Shown: positions 61,989 through 64,000 of the stretch, one piece after another
Layout: each line of letters starts with the position of its first letter
Numbering within the stretch: position 1 is the first letter of the stretch
Source of the DNA: Helianthus annuus
Taxonomy: Eukaryota; Streptophyta; Magnoliopsida; Asterales; Asteraceae
Direction of reading: 5' to 3'
Length of the DNA: 64,000 nucleotides
Assembly (NCBI RefSeq): GCF_002127325.2
Contig: NC_035448.2
Coordinates: forward strand, 115,365,151-115,429,150
The notes under the pieces: generated by a model
What the model was told of the DNA's origin: nothing
What the model saw: only the letters and a program-made list of their open reading frames with translations
The model's database searches: none
Translations under genes and position numbers: made by a program

Positions 61989-62706
61989 TGTTTTGGTCAA
62001 AAATCACTTAAAGATAATGCAACCAAACTTTATGTAAACGGGGAATGATGCTTGGTATGATGAACAAAGTGAAGGATCACTCAAATGTAAAATGCACAAG
62101 TGACACAAGGATTTATACGAGGAAAAAGCCCTTGATCAATGAATGATCTCCGGCATAAAAAACCTCGGGTGATGGAAACTACCGATCACCAAACTTCAAT
62201 ATAACAAATAATGGTTACAACTTCGGATGGTAACGAGCTAGGTACAAGGATCACTATAGTATCGTATGCTAAAGCGTGTGAGAAATGTGTGTGTTCTTGC
62301 GAATGCTCAAGAGTACCATTTATACAAGTGTATGTGGTTCTATTTTAGGCAAATCACCTAACTACTAGCTCGTTACCCCTTTAGAAATAGAAGTAAATTT
62401 AGCCTAAATAATCGCCCTTGAATTGTGCTGAGTTTCCATATTTGTCATAACGTCCATCTTTGTTTATGCATGTGCGAGATTAGCGTGATAGATTCCTTGT
62501 TTACGTTGCTAAGACCGGATCCAACTCGTAATTCCTGCAAGATAATATTAAGTCCAAAGAGAACAGTCGTTAGTATGAGGATCCTTGGAATGATCCGTGA
62601 TCCTGATCTTGGAGCTCCTCTGAGGATCACTATCTGCCAAAGAAACAAGGATCACTTGTTAGGATCACATGTAAGGATCATAGGTCATAAAAATCCAGCC
62701 CTAACA
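61989..62706 (-). repeat. Tat-D 5' LTR
   Basis: 718 bp. Differences from the left LTR noted by eye include TTGTTTATGC against TTGATTATGC, CCTGATCTTG against CCTGATCCTG, AATCGCCC against AATCACCC, and ATGCACAAG against ATGCATAAG. Confidence 0.95.
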
Positions 62707-63087
62707 ATAGTCATTCAGTAGCTCGACCCATCGTCGTTGCCGCATATTCAGTTCCTTCTGCTTGAATATGTGCTCTAGGCTCCTGTGGTCGGTGTAGATG
62801 GCGCACTTGGTACCGTACAGGTAATGTCGCCATAACTTAAGTGCGAAAACAACAGCTCCCAGCTCTAAATCGTGTGTGGTGTAGTTCTTCTCGTGAACTT
62901 TGAGTTGGCGTGAGGCGTAGGCTATGACTTTATATCGTTGCATCAATACACAACCAAGACCTTGAATTGATGCATCGCAGTAAACCGCAAAATCGTCTGT
63001 GCCCTCTGGCAGTGAAAGGATAGGTGCACTACAAAGTCTATCCTTTAGGTGCTGAAAGGCTAACTCCTGTGCATTTCCCCAACGATA
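62707..63087 (-). pseudogene. pol: Chr-G2, remaining part: RNase H region, truncated
   Basis: After the ATAGT copy (62707-62711) the Chr-G2 frame resumes in RNase H ([16 protein letters not shown]) and matches G1 to about 46326. At 63087/63088 it switches abruptly to Cop-F sequence. The 5' half of G2 and any third LTR are missing. Confidence 0.88.
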
Positions 63088-64000
63088 CCCATGGGTCCTC
63101 CACCAAACATATCAAAGCCAGGCACTTCAAGTATCCAACATAAAGAATACACTTCAGCTCAACCATCAACTACAACCATTACTGGAGAAACAGAATTTAG
63201 CATAAGGATGGATACAAAAGAGAAGCGAAGAATGGAACATGAAGTGACCTCTTCAAAAAGGCTAAGAAAAATAATGAGAGAAGACTCAGAAGGCAACATC
63301 AAAGAATCAGAAGTGCTGGAAGGTGATCTACACACAATCATGTATCCAGAAGAACATCTGAAGCACTACTATTGGAAAGGTCCAGAAGACAACCCAACAA
63401 GGCCACTCTCACTAATGAGTAAAGGTATTTATGAAGAAAGAAAAAATGGCAGCTGGGTGATATTGCACAACAAATAGACCAATCCAATAGTATCAATTGA
63501 AAGAGTTGATACTTTGACTACTGGAGGAGGCTTACTAGGGAATGAAAGTAAAAACAAGTACACCCTAGTCAGAAAAGACAAAGATGTTCAAAAGGTTACT
63601 GATCCAGACCTGGCTAATAAAATTCATCCAATGGACATAGTCAAGATGAAGAACATCATTGATGAATGGAAAGGTGGTTCAGTAGTGATCAGGAGAGCTC
63701 TTGATAGTGTTAAAAGTGCAGGAGCGAAATTATACAAAAGAGCAGCATTAGCAGACTTTGATCTGTGTATAAATTTCGAGTATAACACTAAAGTGTTAAT
63801 ACCTCCACCCAACACAATGATTCCAGCTGAAATCCCTTCAAAATTAGCAAGAACTGGTGCAATCTTTGACACACCAGAAATCTGTGCAGTCTTCAAAGAT
63901 GCTCATGATGAGAAAGCTCTATTCAGAATCAGTGAAATTTGCAGGTATTCAAACCAAACTTTAAAGTATATAAGAAACTGCATAAATGAGAAACAAGAGC
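63088..64000 (+). pseudogene. Cop-F extra ORF 2, continuation to the window edge
   Basis: It is open from about 63091 ([14 protein letters not shown]) to TAG at 63475-63477. The same frame resumes after the stop (TNPIVSIERVDTLTTGGG) and runs to the edge, reading ...EICRYSNQTLKYI. It contains a basic, charged stretch (DTKEKRRMEHEVTSSKRLRK). Its join to the part before 41724 is not certain: no target duplication is visible, so Cop-F bases may have been lost with the end of Chr-G. The function is unknown. Confidence 0.6.

Larger units (their letters stand above)
53548..62706 (-). mobile_element. Tat-D, internally deleted Tat element inserted in Chr-G2
   Basis: The element is 9,159 bp with two 718-bp LTRs that differ at about four positions seen by eye, and a perfect ATAGT duplication. 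Its LTR subfamily is that of Tat-A. It has the same layout as Tat-B but lacks the second RNase H and the integrase, because of a 1,689-bp in-frame deletion. It must have moved with proteins from elsewhere, or lost the segment after inserting. Confidence 0.95.

Overview
The window looks like plant nuclear DNA made entirely of LTR retrotransposons. I found no host protein gene, rRNA gene or tRNA gene. The Gag and Pol types resemble, from memory, elements common in Asteraceae genomes; that host guess is weak, but a eudicot host is reasonable. I name the elements Tat-Z, Tat-A, Tat-B and Tat-D (Ty3/gypsy, Tat lineage), Cop-E and Cop-F (Ty1/copia, Sirevirus-like) and Chr-G (Ty3/gypsy chromovirus, Tekay/Del-like).

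Layout. Tat-Z (minus strand, oldest) occupies 1-1400 and about 23108-25342. Tat-A (plus) sits inside it at 1401-23107, and Tat-B (minus, complete) sits inside Tat-A at 4945-15675 with the target duplication ATCAA. Tat-Z is interrupted again at 25343 by Cop-E (minus, gag-only, 25343-31389 and on past the window). Cop-E is interrupted at 31390 by Cop-F (plus, 31390-41723 and 63088-64000). Cop-F is interrupted at 41724 by Chr-G (minus, a tandem LTR-internal-LTR-truncated internal array, 41724-53547 and 62707-63087). Chr-G is interrupted by Tat-D (minus, 53548-62706, target duplication ATAGT). One branch is therefore five insertions deep: Z, E, F, G, D.

The Tat elements share one plan. They have LTRs of about 720-745 bp, a TGGCGCCCACCGTGGGGC primer-binding site, and a Gag-protease frame that ends in a UAG set in a tobamovirus-type readthrough context (CAA UAG CAA UUA). 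Pol follows in the same frame: reverse transcriptase, a degenerate RNase H, a second RNase H, and integrase. Between pol and the 3' LTR lies a gene on the opposite strand. It has four exons, its own TATA box and a structured 3' region, and its exon lengths and phases are conserved in all four copies. Gag-pol makes particles and copies the element; the role of the antisense protein is unknown.

Cop-F also carries extra genes, two distantly similar ORFs downstream of pol, each with a TATA box about 90 bp before its ATG. Most elements are decayed by premature stops (often CAA or CAG turned into TAA or TAG), frameshifts and deletions. The best-preserved reading frames are Tat-B gag-protease, Tat-A pol (which has lost an integrase catalytic Asp) and the antisense genes of Tat-A and Tat-B.
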